Made by a program: the position numbers and the translations under genes
From: Nannochloropsis oceanica
Lineage: Eukaryota > Sar > Eustigmatophyceae > Eustigmatales > Monodopsidaceae
Assembly: GCA_004519485.1 (NCBI GenBank)
Contig: CP038111.1
Span: 626,001-690,000, forward strand
Length of the DNA stretch: 64,000 nt
Reading direction: 5' to 3'
The notes under the pieces: generated by a model
Told to the model about the DNA's origin: nothing
The model's database searches: none
The model's input: the letters and a program-made list of their open reading frames with translations, nothing else
Shown: one piece after another, positions 1 through 10,656 of the stretch
Layout of the letters: every line of letters begins with the position of its first letter
Numbering within the stretch: position 1 is the first letter of the stretch

Positions 1-902
1 CCAGCAAGACGGATACCTTTGGGCTTGTTCTACTTGAGGCCATGGCAACAGGGCTGCCCGTAGCCGCATATCCCGTCTCAGGGCCGATTGATGTCGTCAG
101 CACTTCCGGTGCGGGTGTATTAGACAATGACCTGCGCTCGGCGTGTCTGCGGGCATTGAACATTGATCCGGCCGTGGCTCGAGCGCATGCGGAGAAATAC
201 TCGTGGACGGCGGCGACGCAAATGTTTGCCTCGAATTTGCAGTATATCTCACCGTTTATCTTTGCGGAAGGGGTGCGGGAGTGGAGCAACGCCAGATTCC
301 TAGACGATGGGAGCAATGATTTGGTCTCGTCGTTGCCCGCGCATTTGGTAAACTGGTTGGACAAGACGGGAGCGGTGGAGGAGAAGGAGGGGATAGTAGG
401 CGGCCGATTGATTCGGAGGGCTGTCGAGGCGGCAGAAGCCGCAAAGTCGGAGACCCCCATCTCTCTAACATTCCCACCAGCTGAAACCGCGACGTCAACT
501 TTCTCCTCCAGCAACAGCAGCAACAATAGCAGCAGCAGCAGCACGCCATGCTTGCAGGCGGCCACGAGTGAGGACCCTTTCCTGAACCCGGGGGGAAATG
601 GAGGGCCAAGCTCGGATTTGACGTTTGGGGTGCACCATTACGATAGCACCTCCTGGACGTACTTGATGGTGGTGTGTATGGGTGCAACAATGGTTGGAAA
701 TTATGTGGCCTCATTTTTCTTCAAGGCTCGCGGAGGGAAGAGCATGGGTTTTGGGGCGACGACGAGGAGGGCGCCAATATTCAGGAGGCCACTGTTGCTG
801 TCCGGCGATGATGGTCGCAGTGTCGGGAGTATCACTCCGCCCCTGTCCCCTGCTTCAACGTGCAGTCATACGAACTCGTTCCACGAGGACGCCCTCTGGT
901 AA
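1..902 (+). CDS. GT4-type glycosyltransferase, C-terminal part (5' end outside window)
   Basis: The reading frame is open from base 3 at the window edge, so the gene starts upstream. The first residues, SKTDTFGLVLLEAMATGLPV, are the end of the E-x7-E donor-sugar binding motif of family 4 (GT-B fold) glycosyltransferases, followed by AAYPVSGPIDVV, wording typical of the diacylglycerol/mannosyl branch. After the catalytic part comes a Ser/Asn-rich stretch (about residues 145-170 of the visible part) and one hydrophobic segment (TYLMVVCMGATMVGNYVASFFF) near the C-terminus that probably anchors it in a membrane. Ends in TAA at 900-902. The family is clear; substrate (glycolipid or glycan) cannot be told from this end. 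It converges on the kinase-like gene at 1501. Confidence 0.8.
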   Translation, partial: SKTDTFGLVLLEAMATGLPVAAYPVSGPIDVVSTSGAGVLDNDLRSACLRALNIDPAVARAHAEKYSWTAATQMFASNLQYISPFIFAEGVREWSNARFLDDGSNDLVSSLPAHLVNWLDKTGAVEEKEGIVGGRLIRRAVEAAEAAKSETPISLTFPPAETATSTFSSSNSSNNSSSSSTPCLQAATSEDPFLNPGGNGGPSSDLTFGVHHYDSTSWTYLMVVCMGATMVGNYVASFFFKARGGKSMGFGATTRRAPIFRRPLLLSGDDGRSVGSITPPLSPASTCSHTNSFHEDALW

Positions 903-1500
903 CTTTGTGGAGGCATAAAAAAGAATTTGTTTCATAGAGCTTTACAAATATATTAAGAGCGCGATGGGCTGGTCCCTCATGTCTGATTGAATGCATGTTT
1001 GTGCAACCTGTGTTTCCTATAAGTCTATTCTCGGTAAAGATCAGAAAGAGTGAGCCGTGAATCCTATTTTTGTTTTTGTATGTTTTCGTGTTACAATGTT
1101 TAAAATAAGCACACCCCTGTACGGGTGTCTTTCTTTGTGAGGTAGAATGAATAATGTGGGTGAGGCTTTTATCAAGAATAAAAAGTTCTAATCTAAACCC
1201 AGGAGAACGAGCAATGAAATGCAAACACGGTTTCACGACGTAAATCTGTTGGAGTGATGGCATAATGTTGATGTTCCGACAGTCAAATACAAAAACAAAA
1301 AAAGGGGTGCATCCAACCGATTTGTAAGCATTTTCCAACAATGAGCAGCAATCCAAACCATCGACTGGAAAACCACGACAGAAAGAACATCAGTTATTAA
1401 CGCAAGATAAATATTCTTAGAATTTGAGCTTTCTTCGTCTGACTTTCGTTTGTCGCTCCCATTTAGTCAATCTCCGTCCTACGCCCTTCTCTCTTTCCTT
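903..1500. other. Convergent intergenic region
   Basis: AT-richer spacer between two convergent genes. It must hold both 3' UTRs. Short open stretches here have no recognisable domain and nothing else stands out. Confidence 0.5.
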
Positions 1501-2763
1501 CTACATCTTCATAATTTGGTCAATCATCCTTTGCGCCTGGCTTCGGTACCCACCACCAAAAAGCACGATGTGATTAAGTATGTGATATAAATTATAAACT
1601 GTTTTTCTCTTTTCATGCCCTTCCTCCAAAGGCCACTCTTCAACGTATGCTTTGTAGAAATCAGGCGCCAACGACCCAAACAATGTCGTCATTGCCAGGT
1701 CTGTTTCTCTATCACCATAGTACGTAGCGGGGTCAAAAATACACATCGACCCCTCATCCGTCACCCCTGTATTGCCCGTCCACAAGTCTCCATGCAACAG
1801 TGACGGCTGCGGCGCATACCCGCCCTCCGTCAATATTGCGCGAACCTTCGTCCGTAGCTCCCCTTCCACCCCCCCAAAATCACACCCTTCTCTCCTGCAC
1901 AGCCGAAGCATGTGTCCTAGCCGTCGCTCGTCCCAAAAATCAACCCACGACTCTTTCCACCCATTAGGTTGTAGGGTGGCCCCAATGGTGTTGTCAATGT
2001 CCCAACCAAATTTCCCGTTTTTGCTCGTGTGTCGGTGCATCTGAGCAAGCTCCTTCCCCATCCGGGCAGCGGCCTCGCCTCTGCAGGCGGTGATAAGTAC
2101 GGGTTTCGGGGGAGAAGAATAAGGTAATATAAGAGGTAGAATGAGAATGTGAATTAAAGCGTATCCTTAATCTATGCCTCTTACTCCTTTATCTTGCCTT
2201 GCACTTTTTCTTCTCCCATCAGCTTACCTGCTCCCCCCCATGCTCAAGTATTCGAACACCACGAACGCCTGGCTGTCCGATGTTCCCACCGCCACTGGTG
2301 TAGGTGTTCGAATCGTCTGTGTATCATGCATGGCCTTGATTCCCTTATATTCCGCCAGCAACATATTCAATCCCCAGAGGCCCGTGGACTTGTAAAAATA
2401 TTTGGCCCCGGATTTTGTGTCTTTAGCCGCGCCAGTCGACGCCCCTCCACCCCCTGCGGAGCCACCGCCGGTGGTGGGCTCCAGGGCGCATGCACTGGCG
2501 TCTTTATACAAGGCCTGTCCAACGGCTTGCGACATAGCCTCGAGCAAAGGGCTGCCGGCTTTGGCTTCGTACACTAAAGCTGCACGCATGGAAAGGCGGG
2601 TGAATGTAGAGCGCGTGCGGGCAGTGCCGGTGGTGCTGGCGGCGGTGGGGACGAAGGAAGAGGAAAAGCCGTTGCTTGAGGACAAAAGAAGTAGAACAAC
2701 GATTATACGAAGCAGCACGACCACGGCAGCGGCAGCACGTTGGCCGCGGCGGGGGGGTTGCAT
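1501..2763 (-). CDS. Fructosamine-3-kinase-like protein, plastid-targeted
   Basis: Two exons, 2763-2228 and 2080-1501, with a GTAAGC donor and CAG acceptor; the join restores EYLSMGGSRGEAAARMGKEL, the hinge of the fructosamine/ketosamine-3-kinase family (aminoglycoside phosphotransferase-like fold). Catalytic-loop HGDLWTGN and the metal-binding IFDPATYYGDRETDLAM are intact, so it should be active. Family members phosphorylate sugar-amine (glycation) adducts on proteins or small molecules. The N-terminus carries Arg residues, a hydrophobic core and then NGF-SSSFVP, which reads as a heterokont signal-plus-transit leader, so I infer plastid location. An insert rich in Gly/Ser (about residues 95-115) is not usual for the family. 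It is divergent from PUS10 with about 430 bases between starts. Confidence 0.88.
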
Positions 2764-3193
2764 TCGCCTGAGGATTGGGAGGGTGGGGAGGTTTCAGTTT
2801 GGAAGGTGTGACAGTACATACAATCCCCTGTAAACCGAGCACAATATGCGCACAGTCTTATCCCTGTAACGACTCTTCTGCTTGAGCTGTCTTAGAGTCA
2901 TTAATGGTGTTGTTGCATGAGAAGAAAAGACGCCGCTCTTTCGCACTACTTGACCTCTTCAACTGCCCATCATATTTTTGCCTGCCTTCCAGTTTTCCCC
3001 CGCAACCTGGTTGAACCGCACCCACTTAAGCACAGTCTGTTTACTTCTATGTTTCAAGCAGTGCACAGATGGGTTTGCGCCTTTCGGCTTGGACCATTTA
3101 TCCTCTGTCTCCAGACTCGCTCTGCCTCATGCCCCACCTCACATCGCCCCATCCTCTCACCATAGCAGAGCAGCAATAAAAACGACCACGACT
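2764..3193. promoter_or_regulatory. Bidirectional promoter region
   Basis: Spacer between the divergent kinase-like gene and PUS10. It should contain both promoters and 5' UTRs. I cannot assign individual elements. An in-frame upstream ATG at 2978 could lengthen PUS10 by 72 residues. Confidence 0.4.
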
Positions 3194-5077
3194 ATGGCAG
3201 AGTCCGCTTTGCCGCCGATTCCACGATCTTCTACAAAGCCTGTAGAACTGCTACCATCATTGCGACCCAACGGGGATCACTGGTTGCCGGCCTTCCAGCG
3301 TCTCTATCCCAAGCTTGAGTGCCTCCGCTGCAGCCTCCGCGTGGCCGGAGTATGGCAGCGCCATGTTTTCCTTGCATCCGAGAAGCGGTTGCGCGCGACC
3401 CTGGCTCCCGTTTTAGGCGATTTAACTCTAGCTACTGCCAGACCTGACGCCGCTGTCTGTCCCCTGTGCTTGGGCCTGCTGCAAGACCCTGACTTAATGA
3501 AGGACACGCCTCTCATGTCTAGCGTGGTGGAGGCAATTGTTCTTCAAATTAAAAAGAAGGGATACGTGTTGCCCGAAGCTGTAGAATCCTCCGGCACCAT
3601 CAGCAATAAAGAGACGAAGCTAGGCTTCATCCTTGGTCTTACCCTCCCCGCCTCTCTCGCCATTCGGGACCGCGCTGCTCTTCATTGGCTGGAAGCCAGC
3701 GTCAACCTCTTCTACTGTCGCTCAGGCGGGCCTGTGGAAGTAAAAGACATTCTCAAATTCGCTATCGAAGAACATCTGCAGCAATATCTACCCTGCTTCG
3801 CTACTGCTCCCTCTCCTCCTTCCCCCGGTACCTTCAAGTTGGATTTGTCTTTTTTTAAACCGTCGGTCGATGCCGATGATTACCGGCACATCTGCTCGAT
3901 CATGCCTCGGACGTACTTGGAGGGAAAAGCCTACAGACGGACTCGAAAGCGCAAGAAACACGCAGGGACGAATTTAGAGAATTTGTGCACGAGCACAATG
4001 GTCGGCCATGTCGTTGGGGTAGCAGCAGGTGATGGGGAGGTACGGAAAAAAATGGCGGACTGGTTTGAGTGTCTCTCGGAAGGGAATTTCATTGATCACA
4101 CGGACGAGCACCAGAAGAAGGAGGCGGCTTCTCCAGCCGTTACTACGGTGTCTGTTACCAGAGAAGCTTTTTATTTGAAGGGGAAATATTTAAAATTTAG
4201 TCGGGAGATGCCCCAGACGCTGTGGTTGCTTGAGGGGGGGGTGAGGAAGGGCAAGGCCTCAGTGGAGGAAGTGATCTCGGAGCCGGTGAGGGAATGGTGT
4301 GAGCCAGAGAGTGTGGTGCTGATGGGCTCGGGGAGGGAGGACATGGACGTGAGGATGCTGGGACATGGCCGCCCATTTTTGTTGCAAGTGAACGACCCGA
4401 GGAGGGTACCAAAGGAGGAAGGGGGGCAGGAAGAGGTAGCGGCGTTGCAGGCGGCGATCAATGCCAAGATGGGTTTGAATCGCGAGGGGGACGTAGTGGT
4501 GCGAGAGTTGAGTGTGTCCGACCGAAGGCAAGTGAAAATAATGCACGCGGGTGCGGCGGAGAAGCAGAAAGTGTATGCGTGTCGGGTGTGGGTCGGGGGG
4601 AAGGTGGGGAGGGAGGAGCTGAGCAAGTGCTTGGAGTCGAAGAGGGACTTGGCGGTGGAACAGATGACACCAATTCGCGTGCTCCATCGGAGAGCGCTTT
4701 TGACACGGCGGAAGGATATTTATGAGATGCGGTGTGAGGACGTAAAAGTCGTGGAGAAGGAAGGGGAGGATGGGAGGGAGGGAGGGAAGGAGGGAGGGAG
4801 GGAGGGTGACGGCATGACGGAGGAGGGAGTGGAGGAGGCGCTGGGCACGTATTTCACGTTGCATTTGCGGACGGCCGCGGGGACGTATATCAAAGAGTTT
4901 GTGCATGGGGATATGGGGAGAACGAGGCCGAACGTCGGCAGCTTGTTGGGAGGATTAAGTGCGGACCTGCTTGCCTTGGATGTGACGGGTGTGGTGGTGG
5001 AGGAAGAAGAGGAGGAGGAAAAGGAGAAGGAGAAGGAGGAGGGAGTCGAGGAGGAAGAGGAGGAGGAGGAGGAGTAG
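3194..5077 (+). CDS. PUS10: tRNA pseudouridine synthase Pus10
   Basis: Single exon, 627 residues from the ATG at 3194 (MAESALPPIP). The catalytic-Asp motif is plain, SGREDMDVRMLGHGRPF (Asp codon near 4345), followed by QMTPIRVLHRRALLTRR and GTYIKEFVHGDMGRT, all hallmarks of Pus10 rather than other pseudouridine synthases. Two CxxC pairs near the N-terminus (CLRC, CPLC) match the zinc-binding part of the THUMP-containing accessory domain. The enzyme makes pseudouridine in the T-arm (54/55) of tRNAs in archaea and eukaryotes. The C-terminus ends in an acidic Glu run encoded by GGA/GAG repeats, and a GGGA tract gives a Gly/Arg/Glu insert at 4770-4810. Upstream ATG 2978 is in frame but its extension looks non-conserved. 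Confidence 0.93.
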   Translation: MAESALPPIPRSSTKPVELLPSLRPNGDHWLPAFQRLYPKLECLRCSLRVAGVWQRHVFLASEKRLRATLAPVLGDLTLATARPDAAVCPLCLGLLQDPDLMKDTPLMSSVVEAIVLQIKKKGYVLPEAVESSGTISNKETKLGFILGLTLPASLAIRDRAALHWLEASVNLFYCRSGGPVEVKDILKFAIEEHLQQYLPCFATAPSPPSPGTFKLDLSFFKPSVDADDYRHICSIMPRTYLEGKAYRRTRKRKKHAGTNLENLCTSTMVGHVVGVAAGDGEVRKKMADWFECLSEGNFIDHTDEHQKKEAASPAVTTVSVTREAFYLKGKYLKFSREMPQTLWLLEGGVRKGKASVEEVISEPVREWCEPESVVLMGSGREDMDVRMLGHGRPFLLQVNDPRRVPKEEGGQEEVAALQAAINAKMGLNREGDVVVRELSVSDRRQVKIMHAGAAEKQKVYACRVWVGGKVGREELSKCLESKRDLAVEQMTPIRVLHRRALLTRRKDIYEMRCEDVKVVEKEGEDGREGGKEGGREGDGMTEEGVEEALGTYFTLHLRTAAGTYIKEFVHGDMGRTRPNVGSLLGGLSADLLALDVTGVVVEEEEEEEKEKEKEEGVEEEEEEEEE

Positions 5078-5657
5078 CATTGTAGTGGAAGGGGGGGTTG
5101 GAGGAGGACGAGGACGAGGAGGAGTAGCGTGGTTGGACAATGACTGTTGGTCTATGTGATGCTTTGTGATCATCAAGAGGGAACGAGGAAGGGCTCATGA
5201 GAAGGCCAAGCCAACGCAGATTCTTGATAGACCAGGACGAAGCTGTCCTGAGCCTTTACAAGACGTCTCTAGACTAGAGCACCTTGGATGGACACATGTG
5301 GAAGAAATTGAAGGCAAGTAACCGTTGTAGAATACAAATCAATAAACAAACAAATATATACAAACAAATGTATACACGTGAATAGATATGGATTTGTGAG
5401 AAATTCTCAGTAAAGTCATCATCCTTGTCGGAGATTTCTGTTTCTAGTCCTTACCGTCGACTTGTCGTCTTTCAAACGTGCGCATCTACACTTTGCTTTG
5501 TACCGATCATTTTTCAACCCTCTCGTGGACGCGATTCCCCTCTCTCCTCTGATTGCCCCTGGCATGCTCTGTCCTTGGACAACCACAGACCTTCCCTTTC
5601 TACACGGAAACAACGACTTTGACTTCGACGAGAACAGTAAGCCATCTCGACCCTCCT
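5078..5657. other. Convergent intergenic region
   Basis: About 580 bases between PUS10 and the MYB gene. It holds a GGA-rich start, then AT-rich sequence with repeated acaaacaaa-like words near 5340-5380, probably 3' UTR/polyadenylation sequence. No gene seen. Confidence 0.45.
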
Positions 5658-6981
5658 CTATTCATTCCTTCGCTTCCCTCGCTCGCTTAGCCTATGCACT
5701 TTTTCCTCCTCTTCCTCCTCCCTTTCCTCCCCCGAGTCCTCCGCGTTATCTTCATCTTCTATCACAGATTTATTGATCCTCCCTCCCTCCCTCCCTCCCT
5801 TCCCTGTTTTCTCTCCTGCTCCCTTTTTCTGTCCCTCCTCCTCTTCCTCCTTCCCCTCCTCCTCCTCATCGTCATTCTCATCCAGAGCTGCCTTGTAGAT
5901 GGCTGAGAGCGTATCTTTTGCTTCCGTTAACGTCTTACTGTCTATCACCTCCTCCAACGTCATCTCCCTCCCTCCCTTCCTCCCTCCCTTCCTCCCTCCC
6001 TTCCTCCCCCTCCTCTCCTTCTGTTGTCCTTTTTGCGCCGAGGACAAGAGCAAAGCGGCAGCCAGTGAGGAGGAAGGAGGGGAGGAGGACGAGGAAGGGA
6101 AGGAGCTCCTCACCAGAAGGGATTTCTCCCTCTGCACCCTTGCACGCTTCTCCTTCCGCTCAACCTTCCGCAGAGTGCAATAAGCCTTGTTCTTCACGTC
6201 ATTCTCACTCCTCCCGGGAAGCAGCTTGGCAATTTCCACCCACCTGTTCCCCAGTCGCTCCCTCGCCTCCTCCATTGTCTTCTCCTCCTCCTTCGTCCAC
6301 GGCGCCAGGCCTTTGCTCCTCTTATCCGGGTTCAGCTGACACGTCCATCGTTCCCGAACCCTCTTGCTCAACCTCCCCGGGATCCGCTTGGAAATTTCCG
6401 ACCAGCGCGTCATCCCTGCCTGCACACAGGCCAGCAAAATGGCGTCTTCGTCCGCGGTCCACGGTCCGGTCTTAACTCCCGGCTTCAACGTACGTTCCCA
6501 ACGCTGGTAGCACTGCGTCTCGCTCCGGGTACCCTGAAGGAACTCCTGCGCGATGCGTTGCCATTGTCGAGGACCGACGATCCGAATGCCTTCTCTAAGA
6601 CGTGCGTCTTCTTCAGGGGTCCATGGAGTAGGGAGCTTGCGTTTGCCGTTGCTGGTGTGGTAGGCAGGGGAGGAGGACAAGGTCGAGACTCCATCATCTT
6701 CTCCAGCCGTTTTAATGAGGGGTCGCTGGAGTGTGGATGCTGCTGTCCCCGCTGTTGTTGCTATTGCTCCTCCTCCTCCTCCTCCTGCTGGGTAGAGTGT
6801 CAGTAGAGGGAGAGGCAAAAGGGTCGGAGCTGGAGCCATGCCTCCAAGTGCCGCTGCGGAGACGATGGAGGGATACGTGGAGGAGGCGGCGGCAGAGGAA
6901 AAGGAGGATTTGGTGGGGTTGGTGGAGGAGGGAGAGGAGGAGGAGGGGGAGGAGATGGAGGAAGGAGGGGGCGGCTGCTGT

Positions 6982-7013
<32 letters not shown>

Positions 7014-7619
7014 AAAAGGGGGAGGGGCCATGGAACCGATGGGCAGCAAAGCAGGAGCCTGTGAAGACAACATAGGTGGCTGCGGGATGAGGGAACAAGG
7101 AATCGGTGGTAGTGTCGTAGCTGCATTGGCTGTTCGGGTGATGATGCCAGCAGCAGCACCACCACCTGAGAATGGAGAGGGCGGCATCTCGGCCCCTACT
7201 TCTCCTCCGGCGGACCCTCCGGCGGCATATACTTCCACCTCGCCCTGAACCATGTGCATGCAGGGACGGGTTTGATTTGTTGATGGGACCGTATCTGTTT
7301 GTGTCGTGGCTGGCGGGAGGAGTGCCGTGCCGAGGGCGGTTGGGGCACCTGAGGCCATGGCCTGTGCGCGTAGCAACTCGGCCCCTCCCTTATCTGCCTG
7401 TGCCGCGGTTGCAAAGGCCCTGGTGTTGGACATGGCGTGTATATTTGTAGCGTAACCCAGACCTGTGAATTGTGTGGGTAGTGGAATGGTGTTGGAATTG
7501 AGTGTGGGATGGAGAGGGCGGCGGTTCGCCTTGTGCTTGGATCTTTGTGGATAATTGAGGTCAAGACAGACAAATCGCGGCACACAAGCATCATCCGAGC
7601 TGTAAAAATTCATTCGCAA
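5658..7619 (-). CDS. Three-repeat MYB (MYB3R-like) transcription factor
   Basis: Single exon, 653 residues. Three tandem MYB repeats at about residues 331-378, 384-429 and 438-485: PWTPEEDARLREG..W..IAQ..W; PWTADEDAILLA..W..ISK..W; PWTKEEEKTMEEA..W..IAKLLPGR. R1 and R2 keep all three helix tryptophans; in R3 the third is replaced by Ala (VKNKAYCTLRK), so R3 may bind DNA differently. Long low-complexity flanks (poly-Gln near 203-212, Ser, Pro, Gly) are likely activation or disordered regions, and the C-terminus is Lys/Glu rich. 3R-MYBs regulate cell-cycle genes in plants and algae, but CDC5 or SNAPc4-type MYBs are also possible. Inner methionines (e.g. residue 63) could be the true start. Confidence 0.85.
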
Positions 7620-9157
7620 TGCGCGCGTGGAGTGATAGAGGGTTCACTTGGTGTAGTGGCATAAGATCACGATAGAACTGATATATTTGTTAGAGCTGTT
7701 GAAAGGAAGGGATAGGGAGGTCGTGGCTTTACGGAAGGGGGGTGGTCGGTTTCCTCCAGCTTTACTCCATCTTTATAATCACATGGCGCGGGAAGGAGAT
7801 GGTGTATGTATCATGTGATGGTGATAGTTGCGATGTCACCATAAGCTATATAAATCCTGTGGCCACCACCGAAATGCTAACGGACCGAGGCGATGCTGTG
7901 GAACTGAGACGTTCCCGTTGTCCACAACAGCATTTGAACAGAGTTCTCGGTCCTGTCTGGCCTCTGCATCAATCCGCTACAGTGATCAGTGTGACCAAAG
8001 GTCCACTCAAGCTTGTGCACGATGGCTTCATCAAAGTTTGGACGATCCACCATGTCGTCTTGGAAAAAAAGATCTTCTTGCGTCGCTTGGGGCGGCATCT
8101 TCCTCCTTTTACGGGATATATGTAGTTTCGTGCGCCGGTAAGCTTTCAAGAAGAGTGGTTAGTGATATCGCTTTAATTATCCCTCTTAGCCATACACTCA
8201 CTCTCTCCCCACTACTCTTTTCACCCCTCCATGGGGAAGTGCATCAGCCCTTTTCCAGCTGGCCCATTTCCCCGGCACCTGGAAGCAGAGTAGTGCGGAA
8301 GTAAATAATGCAGGCGGGAAGTAGAAAGGTTAACATCGTAATACTATGGCCAACTCCCTCATGGGACACATTTTTCAATTGGACTTCGTTTCCATTTTTC
8401 AGCTGTCATTAAGATTTTGTCCCTCTTAGCTTTCCTTATTTCCTCTTCCTTCCTCTGCACCTTCATTCTTCCTTTTGCCTCACTGCATGAGAGCAGCATT
8501 TCTAGAAGCAACTTTCGGGGTACGACGGAAAATATTTATGGCGCCCCACACCCCTCCGCTGAGTCTCCATCCCGAAGGTCCGTTTCCTTTGTGTCATTTT
8601 CCTTTTCTTCTGGGGTATCTTCTACTGCAACTTTACTTCTGGCAGGTATGCGCCCAGGCAGGGTCTCGGGCCGAGATGTATTTATATAAGGTAGGTTATT
8701 AGAGTCGTATGTGGATGTAGCTATCTTTACGGGGAAGGTGAAGGAGAAATGAACGACTGCTCTTAGTATACCCCCCAACCCCTTATTTCCGGTCGTAGTA
8801 GTTGTTTCTTTTTTCAATCGCTGATCCAAACAAAGTTGCCCTCCTCCAAAAACTTAATGCAGCCGGGTTAAACGTACCTACCATAAAACACTGTTCCCTT
8901 CTCCTTCCCTTGACCGGGGCCAGGCGAACATATGGGGGAAAATGAAGAAGGAATGAAAGCAGACTCAAATCCTCCCGTCCTTCCACCCCAGACGCGTTTC
9001 ACACAGGCACTTAGTCCCTTTCAACCCTAATAAGTGACACATATATCCATAATCATCTCCCCTCTGTTTCACTCTTTTGGTTTTTGCTTCATATCCGTCC
9101 CTTCTCCCTCTTTGTGACTAACTGAGTTGTCTCGGGAAACATCACTAGATCTCACGT
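7620..9157. other. Long region with no recognised gene
   Basis: About 1.5 kb, lower GC than its neighbours, holding the promoter side of the MYB gene and the 3' side of the peroxiredoxin gene. Two minus-strand stretches look protein-like: about 8098-7880 (MPPQATQEDLFFQDDMVDRP...) and about 8660-8540 (VAVEDTPEEKENDTKETDLR), the second just inside a possible CCAG acceptor. On the plus strand CGCCG/GTAAGC at 8133-8143 looks like a donor. I could not link these into one model or match any family. Confidence 0.3.
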
Positions 9158-10231
9158 CTACGCCTGAAGTGCCTTGAGCGCCTCCAGGACCTCCTCCGAA
9201 TGCCGCTTCACCTTGGACTCAACGTTAGTGAAGACTTTCACCAACTTGCCCTCCTGTAAGGAAGGGAGGAGTCAGGAAGGGAGGGAGGGAGGGAGGCGGG
9301 CGGTGAGAGAAGGTTGCAAGTGAACGCCAGCAGAGTGTCATTCCCCGTCGAGGCATGAATGCTTATCCATCCTTGTTTCGAGACGAGGTAGGAAATTCAA
9401 AAGAGACAAACACGTACCGGGGAGATGATGTAGGTTTGCCGGTTGGAAAAACGGCCGAGAAACGGAATGTCTAAAGCTGAGCCATAGGCCTCCGAGACCT
9501 TAGCACCCTTATCGCTCAGCACTGTGTTTACATATTGATAGGAATGGAAGAAGATTCAGCATATCTATCCTTCCTTCCCGGTCAACTACCATCTATCGCC
9601 ATCCCTTTCTCCTCCATCCGTCCCAAACTCCCTGTTTTCCCATCCTCCCATTACTCCCAAACCATCCCTGTTCTCGAAATAACGTACAAATAAAGTCTAA
9701 CCCACACTCGGACTTGAAGTCCGTTTGCTTAGTCGATTCATCGACCGACACCCCCACAATCTGTGCATTTAGCTTGTTGTAACTATCTATGTCTCGCTGG
9801 AATGCCTTGGCCTCTAACGTGCATGAGCTCGTGAAGACCTGAGGGAAGAAATACAGCACCGTGTATTTCTTGGTCTTGACCAGGTCTGCCAGAGACAAGG
9901 ACTTGCCCAAGCTCGAGGGCAGGGTGAAATCGGGGGCTTCGATCCCCTCGGCGGGCACGTCAGCGCGGACCTTTGGCGGGGCGGTGGTCAGGGTGAAGGT
10001 ACTGGCGAATGCAGCGGCCGCCCCGCCCACAATACCCTTGCTCAAAAGATCACGGCGGTCCATGCCCAATGAGGTGGAAGGCGTGCTGCGTTGATGCGAC
10101 TGATGTGACTGCTGTTGGGACATGTGCAGGGGGCGGACATAGCCGTGGGAGAGGCAGGCCATGGCGGCCACGAGGAGGAGGGCTAGGAGAGTGGAGGAGG
10201 AGGATAGGGATGACGACAACGACAGCTGCAT
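9158..10231 (-). CDS. Thylakoid-lumen peroxiredoxin, PrxQ/BCP type
   Basis: Three exons, 10231-9688, 9521-9418 and 9253-9158 (247 residues), with GTACGT donors. The core reads APDFTLPSSLGKSLSLADL, VLYFFPQVFTSSCTLEAKAF, then LLSDKGAKVSEAYG and RQTYIISPEGKLVKVF, as in the AhpC/TSA PrxQ/BCP branch; the Cys of TSSCTLE is the peroxidatic one. The resolving Cys found five residues on in classical PrxQ is Lys here, so it may work as a 1-Cys enzyme or use another Cys (SECG). The N-terminus has a signal-like segment, then RR-DLLSKG-IVGGAAAAFAST and KVRA, a twin-arginine lumen-targeting sequence. It should reduce peroxides in the thylakoid lumen. Start chosen at 10231 because MQLSLSSS begins the leader. 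Confidence 0.9.
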
Positions 10232-10656
10232 GCTGAAGAAAAAGGGGACGTTCCTGTAGACGGCGCGTGCAGATGCATGTACGGAGGGATGGTGTGGATG
10301 AGTCAACCCGGGTCGCAGCCCGCCCGCCTCGAAAATTGTGAAGGGGAGCAAGAATAGGTGGCAAGCACGCACTGAAAGAGTCAAGCTTCTCTTTATGTGT
10401 GTCAACACTCAACGAAATCCAAATAAGGCACGATAATGCGCGCAGTTCTGAATTCCTGTACTATGCCTTCAGAGGTTTGTTCGTGCTATCGAGTGTTTTT
10501 CCTAGCTCAGGATCCAAGGAGTCTGATGTTTCTCGATTGGACCATGTGGTGCATTCTTCGACCGGAGGCTAACCTTGACATAGCCCAATTGTCTTTCTCA
10601 TCAACACTTATGGTCCTACCACCACAATTCACAGCCATCGCGTCCAAGCCTAGCCA
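10232..10656. promoter_or_regulatory. Bidirectional promoter region
   Basis: About 425 bases between the divergent peroxiredoxin and TFIIS-like genes. No distinct element recognised. Confidence 0.35.

Noticed and set aside
2978-3193. N-terminal extension of PUS10 from an upstream in-frame ATG
   Set aside because: The extension is not like the family and the ATG at 3194 gives a normal-looking start; kept only as an alternative.
6731-7075. Leu/Arg/Ala-rich open frame antisense to the MYB gene
   Set aside because: It is the complement of Ser/Gln/Pro repeat codons, with no domain.
7640-7720. Possible tRNA-like words (TGGTGTAGTGGCATAAGA)
   Set aside because: No acceptor stem, T-arm or anticodon arm can be drawn around it.
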